This document shows positions 43,757 to 51,816 of a stretch of DNA of 64,000 nucleotides, piece after piece (position 1 is the stretch's first letter; each line of letters starts with the position of its first letter). Under the pieces are notes generated by a model. It was given only the letters and a program-made list of their open reading frames with translations. It had not been told where the DNA came from and did no database searches. The stretch spans positions 81,410 to 145,409 of the forward strand of contig CAVSPC010000012.1 of NCBI GenBank assembly GCA_963729795.1, in the 5' to 3' direction. The position numbers and the translations under genes are program-made. This DNA comes from CAWBBA01 sp963729795 (GTDB lineage Bacteria; Desulfobacterota; Desulfomonilia; Desulfomonilales; Desulfomonilaceae).

Positions 43757-43958
43757 CTACGCAGGGTTGCTAATCTCTACGGTGGGATTGTGCCTTGTAT
43801 TTCGGAGTGGCATCGGGTTGCTGCTTACGCTGGCGATGCTTGTGCCCATTATCGCACGTATCCGCGCAGAGGAGAGATTTCTTCACGAAGAGTTTGGCGC
43901 GGAATATGCCGCCTATCGCAGGCAAACACGCTGGCGACTTCTGCCGCGTGTTTATTAG
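43757..43958 (+). pseudogene. isoprenylcysteine carboxylmethyltransferase-family protein, 3' part
   Basis: After the right CTAG the frame reads SYAGLLISTVGLCLVFRSG, a membrane segment LLLTLAMLVPIIARI, and EERFLHEEFGAEYAAYRR, the typical C-terminal signature of ICMT-like methyltransferases, ending at a stop at 43958. It continues exactly the frame broken at 42155. It has no start of its own and is not expected to be translated. Confidence 0.8.
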
Positions 43959-44111
43959 AAGGGAGATTTGGGCAGCAGCCCGAAATTTGCTGCAAATACG
44001 GTCCGGATGCAGCTCTTCCGGACCTAATCCGGCATGTCCCGAGTCAAGAATAATGCATAGAGGCCGACGATATCGAGCGCTTAAAGCTAATCCCAAGTTT
44101 TGCAACCGGCT

Positions 44112-44600
44112 CTACTCGGTCTTTATCCTCTTTACCCATTCCGGCACCGAGGCATCAGGAACGCAGTCCGAAGCCGGTATGTAGGGCTTGAGATCAATTA
44201 TCGGTGAACCATCGAACGCGTCTATGTCATCAACTGTGATTCCGGCGTCATCTACGGACTTGATTCTGCACACTGACAATCCAATAGGATTCGGTCGAAA
44301 TGGCGAACGGGTACCAAATACACCGGTGAGAGGATTTGCTTTGTCCCCTCGCGGATGAACCCTGAGCGTGTCCCGCTTTTCGGGCGAATCATTCCGGTCG
44401 AACCAATAGAATACCCACACGTGAGAGAATCCGCTGAGCCCGAGCAATGCGTCTCGGAACTGTGGAAAGATCTCTAGCTTTGTTCCCTCAGAGCTTTTGG
44501 CCACTTTGCCTATTGACTTGATTGAGTAAACTTCCGCCATTGATCGCGAAGACGCTCCCAGTATAAGAATTGCGAGAAATATGTAATAGAGCCGACTCAT
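44112..44600 (-). CDS. TrmO-like (TsaA/YaeB) protein with N-terminal signal peptide
   Basis: Residues about 25-160 match the TrmO/YaeB beta-barrel methyltransferase family: SIKSIGKVAKSSEGTKLEIFP, GFSHVWVFYWFDRN, GVFGTRSPFRPNPIGLSVC and DIDAFDGSPIIDLKPYIP. TrmO methylates t6A37 in certain tRNAs using SAM. Unusually, the protein begins MSRLYYIFLAILILGASSRSMAEV, which looks like a cleavable signal peptide (short basic start, hydrophobic core, small residues before AEV). A tRNA enzyme would not be exported, so either the leader is a cytoplasmic N-terminus that looks like a signal, or this is an exported relative with another substrate. Confidence 0.8.
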   Translation of the reverse strand: MSRLYYIFLAILILGASSRSMAEVYSIKSIGKVAKSSEGTKLEIFPQFRDALLGLSGFSHVWVFYWFDRNDSPEKRDTLRVHPRGDKANPLTGVFGTRSPFRPNPIGLSVCRIKSVDDAGITVDDIDAFDGSPIIDLKPYIPASDCVPDASVPEWVKRIKTE

Positions 44601-44796
44601 TGGCTATAATACTCCATTCAAAGACGAAAGGCACCTGATTTCGGAGGTATCCCACTTGTCATTCCGGTGTCGTGTCTTGCTTTTTGCAGCAAGGGAATCG
44701 CCGGACTGGTTGGGCTCCATTACTCCATAGTGATCAGGGCTGCGTAGCTCGAAAAGGATAAGTAAAGAAACAAGGCCTGACCCCATTGGCATGGTG

Positions 44797-44952
44797 CTAT
44801 TCCTCTTTCTTCACCCCGTGGAACAACTCGCTTCCGGCGCCCGGATATACTCTACGTTCATTCTGTGGGGTGGAACGCTCCACGGGAGGCCAGATGTCGG
44901 GCTGAGGCTCCGCTCCTTCCAACGTCACATCTGAGGGTTTCTTGTCACCCAT
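44797..44952 (-). CDS. small hypothetical protein downstream of VOC gene
   Basis: A 51-residue frame, MGDKKPSDVTLEGAEPQPD to GSELFHGVKKEE, whose ATG overlaps the stop of the VOC gene (ATGGGTGA). It is hydrophilic and proline-rich, with no recognised domain. Overlap with a real gene supports translation, but it could be chance; no family is recognised. Confidence 0.4.
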   Translation of the reverse strand: MGDKKPSDVTLEGAEPQPDIWPPVERSTPQNERRVYPGAGSELFHGVKKEE

Positions 44953-45388
44953 GGCTGGGATTCTTTCTGATCTCGGCTCCCTTGACGCTGTGGCTGAACT
45001 CAATTGGGATGTTGTTGGGATCGAATGAGTAGATCGAGTGAATGAATCCGTGGTCTACCACTTCCGAAACCCAAAATCCCGCCGCATCGAGCTTGTCCTT
45101 GATTTCCCACAGGTCTTCTTCCGATTCCACGCCAAAGGAGACATGATCGAACCCGAACGGCCCTGACACCGGGGCTCCGTGGTCTTTTTCCACAATAGGC
45201 TCAACTCCGGGCCACTCGAAGAAGGCCAGCAAATCGTTCTCCGAAATCTCAAAGAAGTAGTGCCGGTATCCGGGGCTGCCTAAACCGGCCACGAGCCTCA
45301 TGCCAAGGAGATCTCTCCAGAACCGGATGGTCTTGTCCATGTCTCCCGTAGCCATAGCCAGATGATTTACCCCGTTGAATTTTATCAT
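44945..45388 (-). CDS. VOC-family (glyoxalase/dioxygenase fold) protein
   Basis: A 147-residue vicinal-oxygen-chelate protein. FNGVNHLAMATGDMDKTIRFWRDLLGMRLV holds the first metal-binding His, FGFDHVSFGVESEEDLWEIKDKL the second paired-motif His, and FDPNNIPIEF the terminal glutamate region. These proteins bind a divalent metal and act as glyoxalases, epimerases or ring-cleaving dioxygenases; which one is not decided. Methylmalonyl-CoA epimerases share this fold, but no partner mutase is seen here. GAGGAGG precedes the ATG. Confidence 0.85.
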   Translation of the reverse strand: MIKFNGVNHLAMATGDMDKTIRFWRDLLGMRLVAGLGSPGYRHYFFEISENDLLAFFEWPGVEPIVEKDHGAPVSGPFGFDHVSFGVESEEDLWEIKDKLDAAGFWVSEVVDHGFIHSIYSFDPNNIPIEFSHSVKGAEIRKNPSHG

Positions 45389-45725
45389 GAAACCTCCTCA
45401 GTGAAGTCCCTGCCGGCCATGAATTTCGGGTTGATCACGCCACATCATGAGTGACTTTTTGATTTAGCCTCGGCCTTTTTCCGCCGGATCGCCCGACCCG
45501 GCATTTCCTCAAGGTGGCCGATGAACTGGTCGGTGTCACTCGGAAGAAGCCCCGTTGCCGCCCGATTGCGTCCTGGAGTAGGGCGATCGGGGAGAGCCTG
45601 CCGGGATCACGCTTCTAACCTGGGCCATGCGCCGCTGTGTGCTCGCGGTGGTCACCAGCATCAAGAAATCAGTATGGTGCACTCGGAACTCGCCGAAATT
45701 TCGTTTGAGCGACCCGAGTTCACGT
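45389..45725. repeat. degraded copy 1 of a dispersed small-ORF repeat
   Basis: No intact gene. On the minus strand 45471-45570 reads LLPSDTDQFIGHLEEMPGRAIRRKKAEA, related to the coding repeat at 47032-47358; the core DNA is at 45509-45538. The flanking stretch 45640-45690 also resembles the region upstream of copy 2, but the frame is lost there. Confidence 0.55.
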
Positions 45726-46841
45726 TCACTTGGCTTCAGATGACATGTCTACGATCGTCTGCTTGCTGTTCATAGTGTTAATTTTTTTCACCTCTTTGGC
45801 GTTAAGATCAAATTTCCGTAAGTCTATCATCCTGAGGGTCTGATCATTGTAAGTCTTGTAATAATAGCGAAGGCTCTGCGGGTCACGGGCTACTGTAAAC
45901 TGTGTGTAGTCCGAATGAATAACCCCCTTCTCCACCGCTCGCGCAACCCCCAATGGTATGTCGAAATTGTTGAGGATGTGAAAGACGTGTAGGATGCCTT
46001 GGTACGCATTCGGTGAGGGGATGGCCGCTGCGCTGAAAACAGACGCACGCACAAATCGAGAAGGCGGCGAAAAGTCACCTGGAAGCCCCAGCATACCGCT
46101 CCCTTGTCCCAAAGGCCGCAATTTCAAGCCGTTTATCTCCACCGGCGGCACGTTGCGAGGATTAAGGGCAATGTAGTTGCGCAGGTTCGTGATGTGCCAG
46201 TCAAAAGGAGGCGAGTTTGTCAGGACGCCGATACGATCGTCGTAAACCTTGAGCTTTCCATCGACTGGTTCGATTACGATACTCGCTCCAGTGTTATCGT
46301 AAACTATATATTGGAAAGGCGGCGCTTTCGGCCCCCAACCTTCAAGGACAGTCGGAACTATGACGCCCTCACCGTTTTGGATGGCGCTGCGCACTTCGCC
46401 GACCGTGGCAAACTGCGTCAGTACCCAGTTCGGAAAGTCGACTGGTGACAGGGCTTTGGAGCGATTGTCCTTCGAGATCTCCGCATACTTGGCGAAAGTC
46501 GGAAAATAAAATGCGCCAACCGCAAGACCCTTTTCGTTGATGCCGTCGGAAATTGCTACATCCTTAAACGTGATTGCCCCGACGGCAGCGTATTTCGACT
46601 TGTATTTCATTCCCGATCCGCCCGGCGCCTTGGCGACAAACTCATAGCCTCGCGGAACAATTGCGATCATCGTGTCGACAACTATGCCAAACTCTAGCGT
46701 GCGGCCATGGACGATGGTCCCGTCTGAATTTCGCAGCATTATGCCGGTACAGGCCTGTGCGAATGGCTGAGGCAAGAAAAGGGACAAGATACCGACTGAG
46801 ATAACTACGACTGTGACTAACTTCGCTGCTTTTCCACACAT
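45726..46841 (-). CDS. exported linear-amide C-N hydrolase (choloylglycine hydrolase/penicillin V acylase family)
   Basis: A 371-residue protein with a signal peptide (KLVTVVVISVGILSLFLPQPFAQA) directly followed by CTGIMLRNSDGTIVHGRTLEFG. The Cys after AQA is the N-terminal nucleophile of the family, exposed by cleavage. Further family marks are ISDGINEKGLAVGAFYFP and VLTNSPPFDWHITNLRNY. Members hydrolyse conjugated bile salts, penicillin V or N-acyl-homoserine lactones, in the periplasm for Gram-negative versions. The actual substrate is unknown. No strong operon partner is visible; a small unknown frame lies 26 bases upstream. Its gene is intact in an otherwise eroded region. Confidence 0.88.
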   Translation of the reverse strand: MCGKAAKLVTVVVISVGILSLFLPQPFAQACTGIMLRNSDGTIVHGRTLEFGIVVDTMIAIVPRGYEFVAKAPGGSGMKYKSKYAAVGAITFKDVAISDGINEKGLAVGAFYFPTFAKYAEISKDNRSKALSPVDFPNWVLTQFATVGEVRSAIQNGEGVIVPTVLEGWGPKAPPFQYIVYDNTGASIVIEPVDGKLKVYDDRIGVLTNSPPFDWHITNLRNYIALNPRNVPPVEINGLKLRPLGQGSGMLGLPGDFSPPSRFVRASVFSAAAIPSPNAYQGILHVFHILNNFDIPLGVARAVEKGVIHSDYTQFTVARDPQSLRYYYKTYNDQTLRMIDLRKFDLNAKEVKKINTMNSKQTIVDMSSEAK

Positions 46842-47031
46842 GGTAGACCCCCCTTAGAGTTGAATTATCAGGCTCGGTCTCGCCCTTTTGGAGTATATTC
46901 GGAAGGCACACCGGTCACTCCGAGGCTCCTCAGATCCAATTTGGTGGCGTCGCGGTTGCCGACAAGCAGCCGCTGAGGGACAACAGCCTCGATAATGTGG
47001 AACAAATGGATTTTCCAGACCTTTTCTGAGG

Positions 47032-47358
47032 CTACGTCCCAGCAATTACAAAGTCCATCATGAATTTGTCCTTGTCCCGGACAAACCATACATCAGTTGT
47101 TCCATTTATCCTACTAGACCTCGGCTTTTTTCTTCGGATCGCCCGGCCCAGCATTTCTTTAAAGTGGCCGATGGAATTGGGAGTGTCAAGGAGGAGTGGG
47201 TTCGCTGTCGTTGATCGCCGCTCTGGATGATGTGGGTGAGAGGCCGAAATAAGTATGTACCACGGGCCATCTGCCATTATGTGCTTGTGACATTTTTGCG
47301 CGGCGCGAATTAAGTATGGTGTCCCCGGATTGCCGGATTCCAAGGATTTCGGATTCAT
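47032..47358 (-). CDS. hypothetical protein, best-preserved copy of the dispersed repeat
   Basis: A 108-residue frame beginning MNPKSLESGNPGTPYLIRAA with a GAGGGCGGA site upstream. The middle HKHIMADGPWYILISASH and the C-terminal LLLDTPNSIGHFKEMLGRAI recur, degraded, at three other places in the window. The part after RRKK may be read-through of decayed DNA: at 47045 another frame continues as DVASEKVWKIHLFHIIEAVV down to 46868, so a frameshift or a second small gene is possible. No function is recognised. Confidence 0.4.
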   Translation of the reverse strand: MNPKSLESGNPGTPYLIRAAQKCHKHIMADGPWYILISASHPHHPERRSTTANPLLLDTPNSIGHFKEMLGRAIRRKKPRSSRINGTTDVWFVRDKDKFMMDFVIAGT

Positions 47359-47484
47359 TCCGCCCTCTTCATTCTGTCCATCTATTCTGAGATAATCACC
47401 CCCCTTCAGTCCATACAATTTTAAATCCTACAATCGTCCCAAGGAGCGGGCTCAGTTCTTTTGGGGACACTATGCCGTCTCCTC

Positions 47485-47535
47485 TTGACAGACCTCCGCC
47501 TATGGCGTATAGTGACACTTATCCGCCTATGGCGG
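47485..47535 (+). promoter_or_regulatory. promoter with paired operator-like palindromes for the HigBA-type pair
   Basis: TTGACA (47485-47490), a 17-base spacer and TATAGT (47508-47513) make an almost ideal sigma-70 promoter. CCGCCTATGGCG occurs in the spacer (47496-47507) and again as a full palindrome CCGCCTATGGCGG just downstream (47523-47535), 27 bases apart. The arrangement suits autoregulation by the HTH antitoxin. Confidence 0.68.
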
Positions 47536-47558
47536 AGTCTAATATAGAGGTTTGAATA

Positions 47559-47876
47559 ATGGTATTCGTAGAAACAAGCAAGTTTACGAAGCAAATTACG
47601 AATTTCTTGTCGGATGACGAATATGCGGAACTTCAGTCTGCACTGGTTGCAAACCCTGAACTTGGGGATAAGATCGTAGGCACCGGGGGACTCAGGAAAT
47701 TACGCTGGGGAAGCATTACGAAAGGCAAGGGTAAAAGCGGCGGCGTCCGGGTCATTTATTACTGGCTCGTCCAAACCGACCAAATCGCAATGATGTATCT
47801 GTATGGTAAGGATGAGCAGGATAATCTCACGAGCGAACAACGAAAACGACTGAAACGGCTGATCGAAACTCTGTAA
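47559..47876 (+). CDS. RelE/HigB-type toxin
   Basis: A 105-residue toxin: MVFVETSKFTKQITNFLSDDEYAELQ, GTGGLRKLRWGSITKGKGKSGGVRVIYYW and MMYLYGKDEQDNLTSEQ, the pattern of HigB/RelE-like mRNA interferases whose toxin gene comes first. Basic residues Lys/Arg in the LRKLRW and GGVRVIYY segments are the likely RNA-contact surface. GAGG lies eight bases before the ATG. The HTH antitoxin follows 61 bases later. The frame is intact. Confidence 0.87.
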   Translation: MVFVETSKFTKQITNFLSDDEYAELQSALVANPELGDKIVGTGGLRKLRWGSITKGKGKSGGVRVIYYWLVQTDQIAMMYLYGKDEQDNLTSEQRKRLKRLIETL

Positions 47877-47937
47877 GAATGTCATGGTGAAAATATAGAT
47901 TAAAACGTCAATATGAAAAGATGCAAAGGTGAATCCT

Positions 47938-48252
47938 ATGAAAAAAGAACTGTTTGAAGATCTATTCGAGAGCGTACAGGAGGGCGTGTCTATCCTGAAA
48001 GGGGAAAAAAAGCCTTCCAGGACTTTTGTTGTAGATGTTCCGGATGTAAAAGACATACGGAAAAAACAAAAGCTATCTCAAACTGAATTAGCTTCACTAA
48101 TCGGAATCAGCGTCAAAACCCTCCAGAATTGGGAACAACGAAGACGGATCCCACGAGGACCTGCTGTGAGGTTGCTGCAAATTATTTCGACAGACCTAAA
48201 TGCCGTTCGTAAGGCATTGGAGAAGAGGAAAAAGACTAAGAGTGCTGCTTGA
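47938..48252 (+). CDS. HTH (HigA/XRE-type) antitoxin
   Basis: A protein of about 104 residues: an N-terminal region (MKKELFEDLFESVQEGVSIL) that resembles toxin-binding segments of HigA-like antitoxins, then an XRE helix-turn-helix (IRKKQKLSQTELASLIGISVKTLQNWEQ). It should bind the palindromes at 47496-47535. The start at 47938 has AAAGGTG upstream; an in-frame GTG at 47929 is less likely. It follows its toxin in the same operon. Confidence 0.87.
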   Translation: MKKELFEDLFESVQEGVSILKGEKKPSRTFVVDVPDVKDIRKKQKLSQTELASLIGISVKTLQNWEQRRRIPRGPAVRLLQIISTDLNAVRKALEKRKKTKSAA

Positions 48253-48282
48253 CTGTCCAGGAATTTCTGAAGGGAGACGAGA

Positions 48283-48573
48283 ATAACTGAAAAAGTTGAC
48301 GTACCCGCCGCAGTCAAAACCTTGGAGGTGATGCTCAATAAACTCAAACATGTGAACAGCCCCGAAGACCTTGCTGCCGAATTGACATCAATGTTTGGGG
48401 CCTTAGCAGTCGCAGTAAAGCAACCGGGCTCGGAGAAAGTTGAGCTGCATCATGTGATGGTGATGTATCTTGCGTGGCGGATCACAACGATTGAACGAAG
48501 ATTGGGAGAGATGCTCCACGATGTAAAATCCTCGTCTGGTCCTAGACAACCAGGCTCCTATGGTCCGCCATGA
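48283..48573 (+). CDS. small conserved-looking protein with apparent ATA start
   Basis: The frame reads TEKVDVPAAVKTLEVMLNKL, then NSPEDLAAELTSMFGAL and YLAWRITTIERRLGEML, a plausible small helical protein of 96 residues. GGGAG sits at the ideal distance before an ATA codon at 48283 where ATG would be expected; no ATG, GTG or TTG occurs before TTG 48322 and ATG 48331. Either an ATG has mutated to ATA, or initiation is at ATA or at the later codons. It follows the antitoxin by 30 bases. Function unknown. Confidence 0.5.
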   Translation: MTEKVDVPAAVKTLEVMLNKLKHVNSPEDLAAELTSMFGALAVAVKQPGSEKVELHHVMVMYLAWRITTIERRLGEMLHDVKSSSGPRQPGSYGPP

Positions 48574-49063
48574 TAGTCCTCTTCCTGGTTCTCTCTCTTT
48601 TGGAGTTTGTACACGAAGTTTATTCCTGTAGGATTTCAGATTTTGTGGCTCGTGCGATTTTTTAATACGGGGATATCACATCCCCAACTCAGTGCGCCTC
48701 TTTATGATTATCAAGTCTCCTCTCGACTCATATTGAAACGCAGCTTGATCGCGTAAGACGTGGTCAATACTGCTTCCAGCGGAATGAACCGCATCGCTAC
48801 GGGCTCGATGAAGTGCGATCTTTTAATTTGGCCTCGGAGGTTGCTTTCGCCGTGCCCTCTGTTCTTTTTCAAGGTGGTTGATGAACGCGAGGGTGTCAAA
48901 CGGAAGCAGGGCTGCTGCCATCGATTGCTTCTCTGTAAGTGAATTGATGAGAGAACTGTGCTTTAGACCAGGAGTAAGGCGACCGATGCTGTTGCCCTGG
49001 ATCAGCGCCCTCTGGCCGTGGCTGCTTGCCAGGCTTTCTGAATCACAGCGCTAGAGGCGCTAT
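48574..49063. other. eroded intergenic region with repeat copy 3
   Basis: Copy 3 of the dispersed repeat lies on the minus strand (core 48869-48898, reading LLPFDTLAFINHLEKEQRARR). Below it, 48711-48830 in the minus direction reads HFIEPVAMRFIPLEAV, which faintly recalls the FIEPM start of ATP-dependent DNA ligases; I regard this as unproven. No intact gene. Confidence 0.4.
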
Positions 49064-49159
49064 CTAATCTCTCATGTACTTACCAAGTGACTCATGAATT
49101 GACTCCCAGAAATCGGTGGCTGACTTTTCCCCTTCCTCTATAAATCCGGATGCGTCTAG
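49064..49159 (-). pseudogene. 3' end of the nuclease-like gene split by the second IS
   Basis: Joined at CTAG to the segment ending at 50856, this continues KHLLDASGFIEEGEKSATDF and WESIHESLGKYMRD to a TAG at 49064. The frame and sense are preserved exactly, showing that these bases were the C-terminus before the insertion. It has no start of its own. Confidence 0.75.
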
Positions 49160-50855
49160 GAGGCTGTCGGGCTTAAGCTGACCGGTGCCTATTTTAGCGC
49201 CAGATATTTGTTCAATGGGCTGATTTTATGTGAGTTAGTAGCATATTAAGCTTGCATTGAATAGCCCTCTGGGGTATATCCTCCCAATAAATCAAATGCT
49301 TATTGCAGGGGACAGAGGCATGAAGGTAACATTTGCTCAGGTTGATAGAGAAACTCTTTACCTGTTACCTCCATCGATTCAGGACTGGTTGCCGGAAAAG
49401 CACTTGGCTCGTTTTGTAGTCGATATTGTAGAGCAAATTGACCTGGGGCCTCTGAAAGCATCCTATTCCGGCCGTGGCTCCGAGCCATACAACCCGGAGA
49501 TGCTCGTGGCCCTTCTGTTTTACGGGTATGCCACAGGAGTCTTTTCAAGCCGGAAGCTGGAACGCAGCACCTATGACTCAGTGGCTTTTCGTTACATCGC
49601 TGCCAACACGCATCCCGACCACGATACGATTGCAACATTCCGCAGAAGGTTTCTGCCTCTGTTGACAAAGATATTTGTGGAGATACTTGCTATTGCCCGC
49701 CAGATGAAGGTTCTCAAGCTGGGCAAGGTCAGTATCGATGGAACCAAGATTCAAGCCAATGCATCCAAACACAAGGCGCTAAGTTACGGCCATGCCTGCA
49801 AGCTGGAAAAGAGGCTTGAGGCAGAGGTGGCTGAATTGCTGCAAAAGGCTGAATCGGCCGACAACGCTGATATTTGTGACGGCATGGACGTTCCCGCTGA
49901 ACTTTCGATTCGCCGGGAGCGCATCAAGGCAATTAAGGAAGCGAAAGCCGAAATCGAGCGGCGTGCGGCGGAGCGGTATGCCGAGGAACAAAAGGCATAT
50001 GAGGGCAAAATTGCCGAGCGAGCCAAGAAAGAACAAGAAACCGGCAAGAAGGCTAGTGGGAAAACACCGCAGCCCCCAACATCTGGGCCAACGGAAAAGG
50101 ACCAGGTGAATCTGAACGACAGCGAATCACGTATCATGCCGACATCCGGCGGCGGTTTCGAGCAGGCATACAACGCCCAGGCCGGAGTGGACACGGAAAC
50201 CATGCTGATTGTTACCACCCATGTCAGCCAAGCTCCTAACGACAAACAAGAGTTGGTACCGGCCTTGACCAATGTGAAGCAGTTACCACAGGAGTTCGGA
50301 ACGGTTACCGACATCCTCGCAGATAACGGCTACTTCAGTGAAGGCAACGTAACCCTCTGCGAAGAGAACAAGGTCACCCCTTACATAGCCGTTAAGCGTG
50401 ACAAACACCATCCTCCGCTCATGGAGCGGTTCCAAGAACCCTCCCCCTTGCTTGATGACGCCAATGCCGTAGACACCATGAAGCATCGGCTCAAGACACA
50501 ATCAGGGAAAGCTGTCTATGCAACGCGCAAGAGCACTATCGAGCCTGTCTTTGGCATCATCAAGTCGGTCATGGGCTTTCGCCAATTCCTGTTACGCGGA
50601 CTGGATGCAGTGAAAGGTGAATGGAATCTCGTGTGTATTGCCTTTAACCTGAAAAGGCTCTACGCCTTGGCTAAATAGGTTGAAAAAGAACCATAACAAG
50701 CAAAAGAGACCAACACGGACTCTTCGTACGTCCTTTCAGGGTGGAATTTTGGCCCGTTTAACGTTCACATGACACGAACGGGTCCCGTACGACACTTTTT
50801 ACAAAAAATCCGGGCGGGAATTATGGATGGTTGCAATTCCCAGTCCGACAGGCTC
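49160..50855. mobile_element. second IS1182-like insertion sequence, 1696 bp, CTAG target duplication
   Basis: Imperfect terminal repeats GAGGCTGTCGGGCTT (left) and GAGCCTGTCGGACTG (right, inverted) flank a transposase on the plus strand. CTAG copies at 49156-49159 and 50856-50859 are the target duplication. Removing the element rejoins the minus-strand gene at 51477 with its C-terminus at 49064. It is related to, but clearly diverged from, the element at 42156-43752. Confidence 0.87.
49320..50678 (+). CDS. IS1182-family DDE transposase, second type
   Basis: About 452 residues starting MKVTFAQVDRETLYLLPPS, with AGAGGC upstream; in-frame codons extend to 49257 but the shorter start matches the family. 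The catalytic core has Asp in KVSIDGTKIQANASKHK, Asp in DILADNGYFSEGN and Glu in STIEPVFGIIKSVMGFRQFLLRGL. A long charged coiled-coil linker (KAEIERRAAERYAEEQKAYEGKIAERAKK) lies near the middle. The frame is unbroken, so the element could be active. Confidence 0.92.
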   Translation: MKVTFAQVDRETLYLLPPSIQDWLPEKHLARFVVDIVEQIDLGPLKASYSGRGSEPYNPEMLVALLFYGYATGVFSSRKLERSTYDSVAFRYIAANTHPDHDTIATFRRRFLPLLTKIFVEILAIARQMKVLKLGKVSIDGTKIQANASKHKALSYGHACKLEKRLEAEVAELLQKAESADNADICDGMDVPAELSIRRERIKAIKEAKAEIERRAAERYAEEQKAYEGKIAERAKKEQETGKKASGKTPQPPTSGPTEKDQVNLNDSESRIMPTSGGGFEQAYNAQAGVDTETMLIVTTHVSQAPNDKQELVPALTNVKQLPQEFGTVTDILADNGYFSEGNVTLCEENKVTPYIAVKRDKHHPPLMERFQEPSPLLDDANAVDTMKHRLKTQSGKAVYATRKSTIEPVFGIIKSVMGFRQFLLRGLDAVKGEWNLVCIAFNLKRLYALAK

Positions 50856-51477
50856 CTAGGAGGTGCTTGATCGGCATGACACAGAAATTGCGCTTGCGTG
50901 CGAAGTTGAGTTCATCGGTTGGCAACCAGTCAAAAGTACGCTGCTCGAAAGGCATGCCAACTGGCGCGTTGAAGATCAGCACGCCCTTGTGCGGCGTAGG
51001 ATGGTGGTGCGTCCGTGAACGCAATCCGTGCGTTGTCATAGCCAAGAAATCAATCCCTCCGCCAAGCCCACTCTTTCGCGCAAATTCTTCTTGAGATAGA
51101 TCGAACACCCAGTCATCGAGCTGTCTCAGGTCATCCCTACGCACGACCGGCTTGCGATCAGATTTAACCTCAATCACCAAAGGATTCTTTGTCTTAGCCC
51201 CTTGCGGCGGCGTTACAACGAAATCCTCGAGACCTAGCCGGCCATGCCGAATATCGAGCCCCATCGATTGGAAGAGAAGGAAGACTCTCACTTCAAGGCT
51301 CTCGCCGGTAAGGTCCTTGTCAATTCCTAGGACCAGCCGCCCTGATTCAGCAAGTTTGCGCAGATCCTTAAGCACCACACGGGACACTTGTCCAAGTGAA
51401 TCGGAGGGGTTTGCCCGCACGTATGCTGAAAGAGCTTCGGTCAAAGCAGATTCCGATCTGGCCATCAGAGGATTCAC
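50856..51477 (-). pseudogene. PD-(D/E)XK nuclease-like gene, 5' part, split by IS
   Basis: Opens at a GTG (51477; ATG alternative 51465) and reads 200-odd residues to MPIKHLL, where the insertion sequence begins. DFVVTPPQGAKTKNPLVIEVKSDRK has the Asp ... Glu-X-Lys layout of PD-(D/E)XK nucleases, followed by RRDDLRQLDDWVFDLS. The fold call rests on this motif only. The gene reads into the element to 50821 with a foreign tail (GACRTGNCNHP). The native end is at 49064-49159. A role in defence or repair is possible but unsupported. Confidence 0.65.
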
Positions 51478-51816
51478 GTCCTTTACTTCTATTCAGACGT
51501 TTTTGAGATACGTATGCTTTGCATTTTTCTTCGGGATAACACGCCGTGTCCGATTTTCCCAAGCTGGGTTCAAAGAATTCCAGGGGCAGCATCGCCGATC
51601 GGCGCTGCACGCTAAGAATTGGCCAAGTGTCTGCTGATTCCTTTCTCCTGATCCCACTGATTCCCAAGCTTCAGACAGCGAGTCTCGCCAGTGTTTTTTC
51701 AAGATGGCCGATGAATTGGTCAGTGTCAAGCACAAGAAGGACTGCTGGGGAAACCGCGACCGACGCCGTTTCGGTTGGTCACCACACCCTATGCCGGTCG
51801 CGCAACTTCATAGTAT
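51478..51816. repeat. gap with degraded copy 4 of the dispersed repeat
   Basis: On the minus strand 51670-51745 reads AVLLVLDTDQFIGHLEKTLA, ending at a TGA. The core DNA 51699-51728 differs from copy 1 by 3 bases in 30. No complete gene is present between the split nuclease-like gene and the DUF3825 gene. Confidence 0.5.

Noticed and set aside
48711..48830. Fragment of an ATP-dependent DNA ligase (HFIEPVAMRF)
   Set aside because: Only a short stretch recalls the FIEPM motif and no other ligase motif follows, so it is not listed as a gene.
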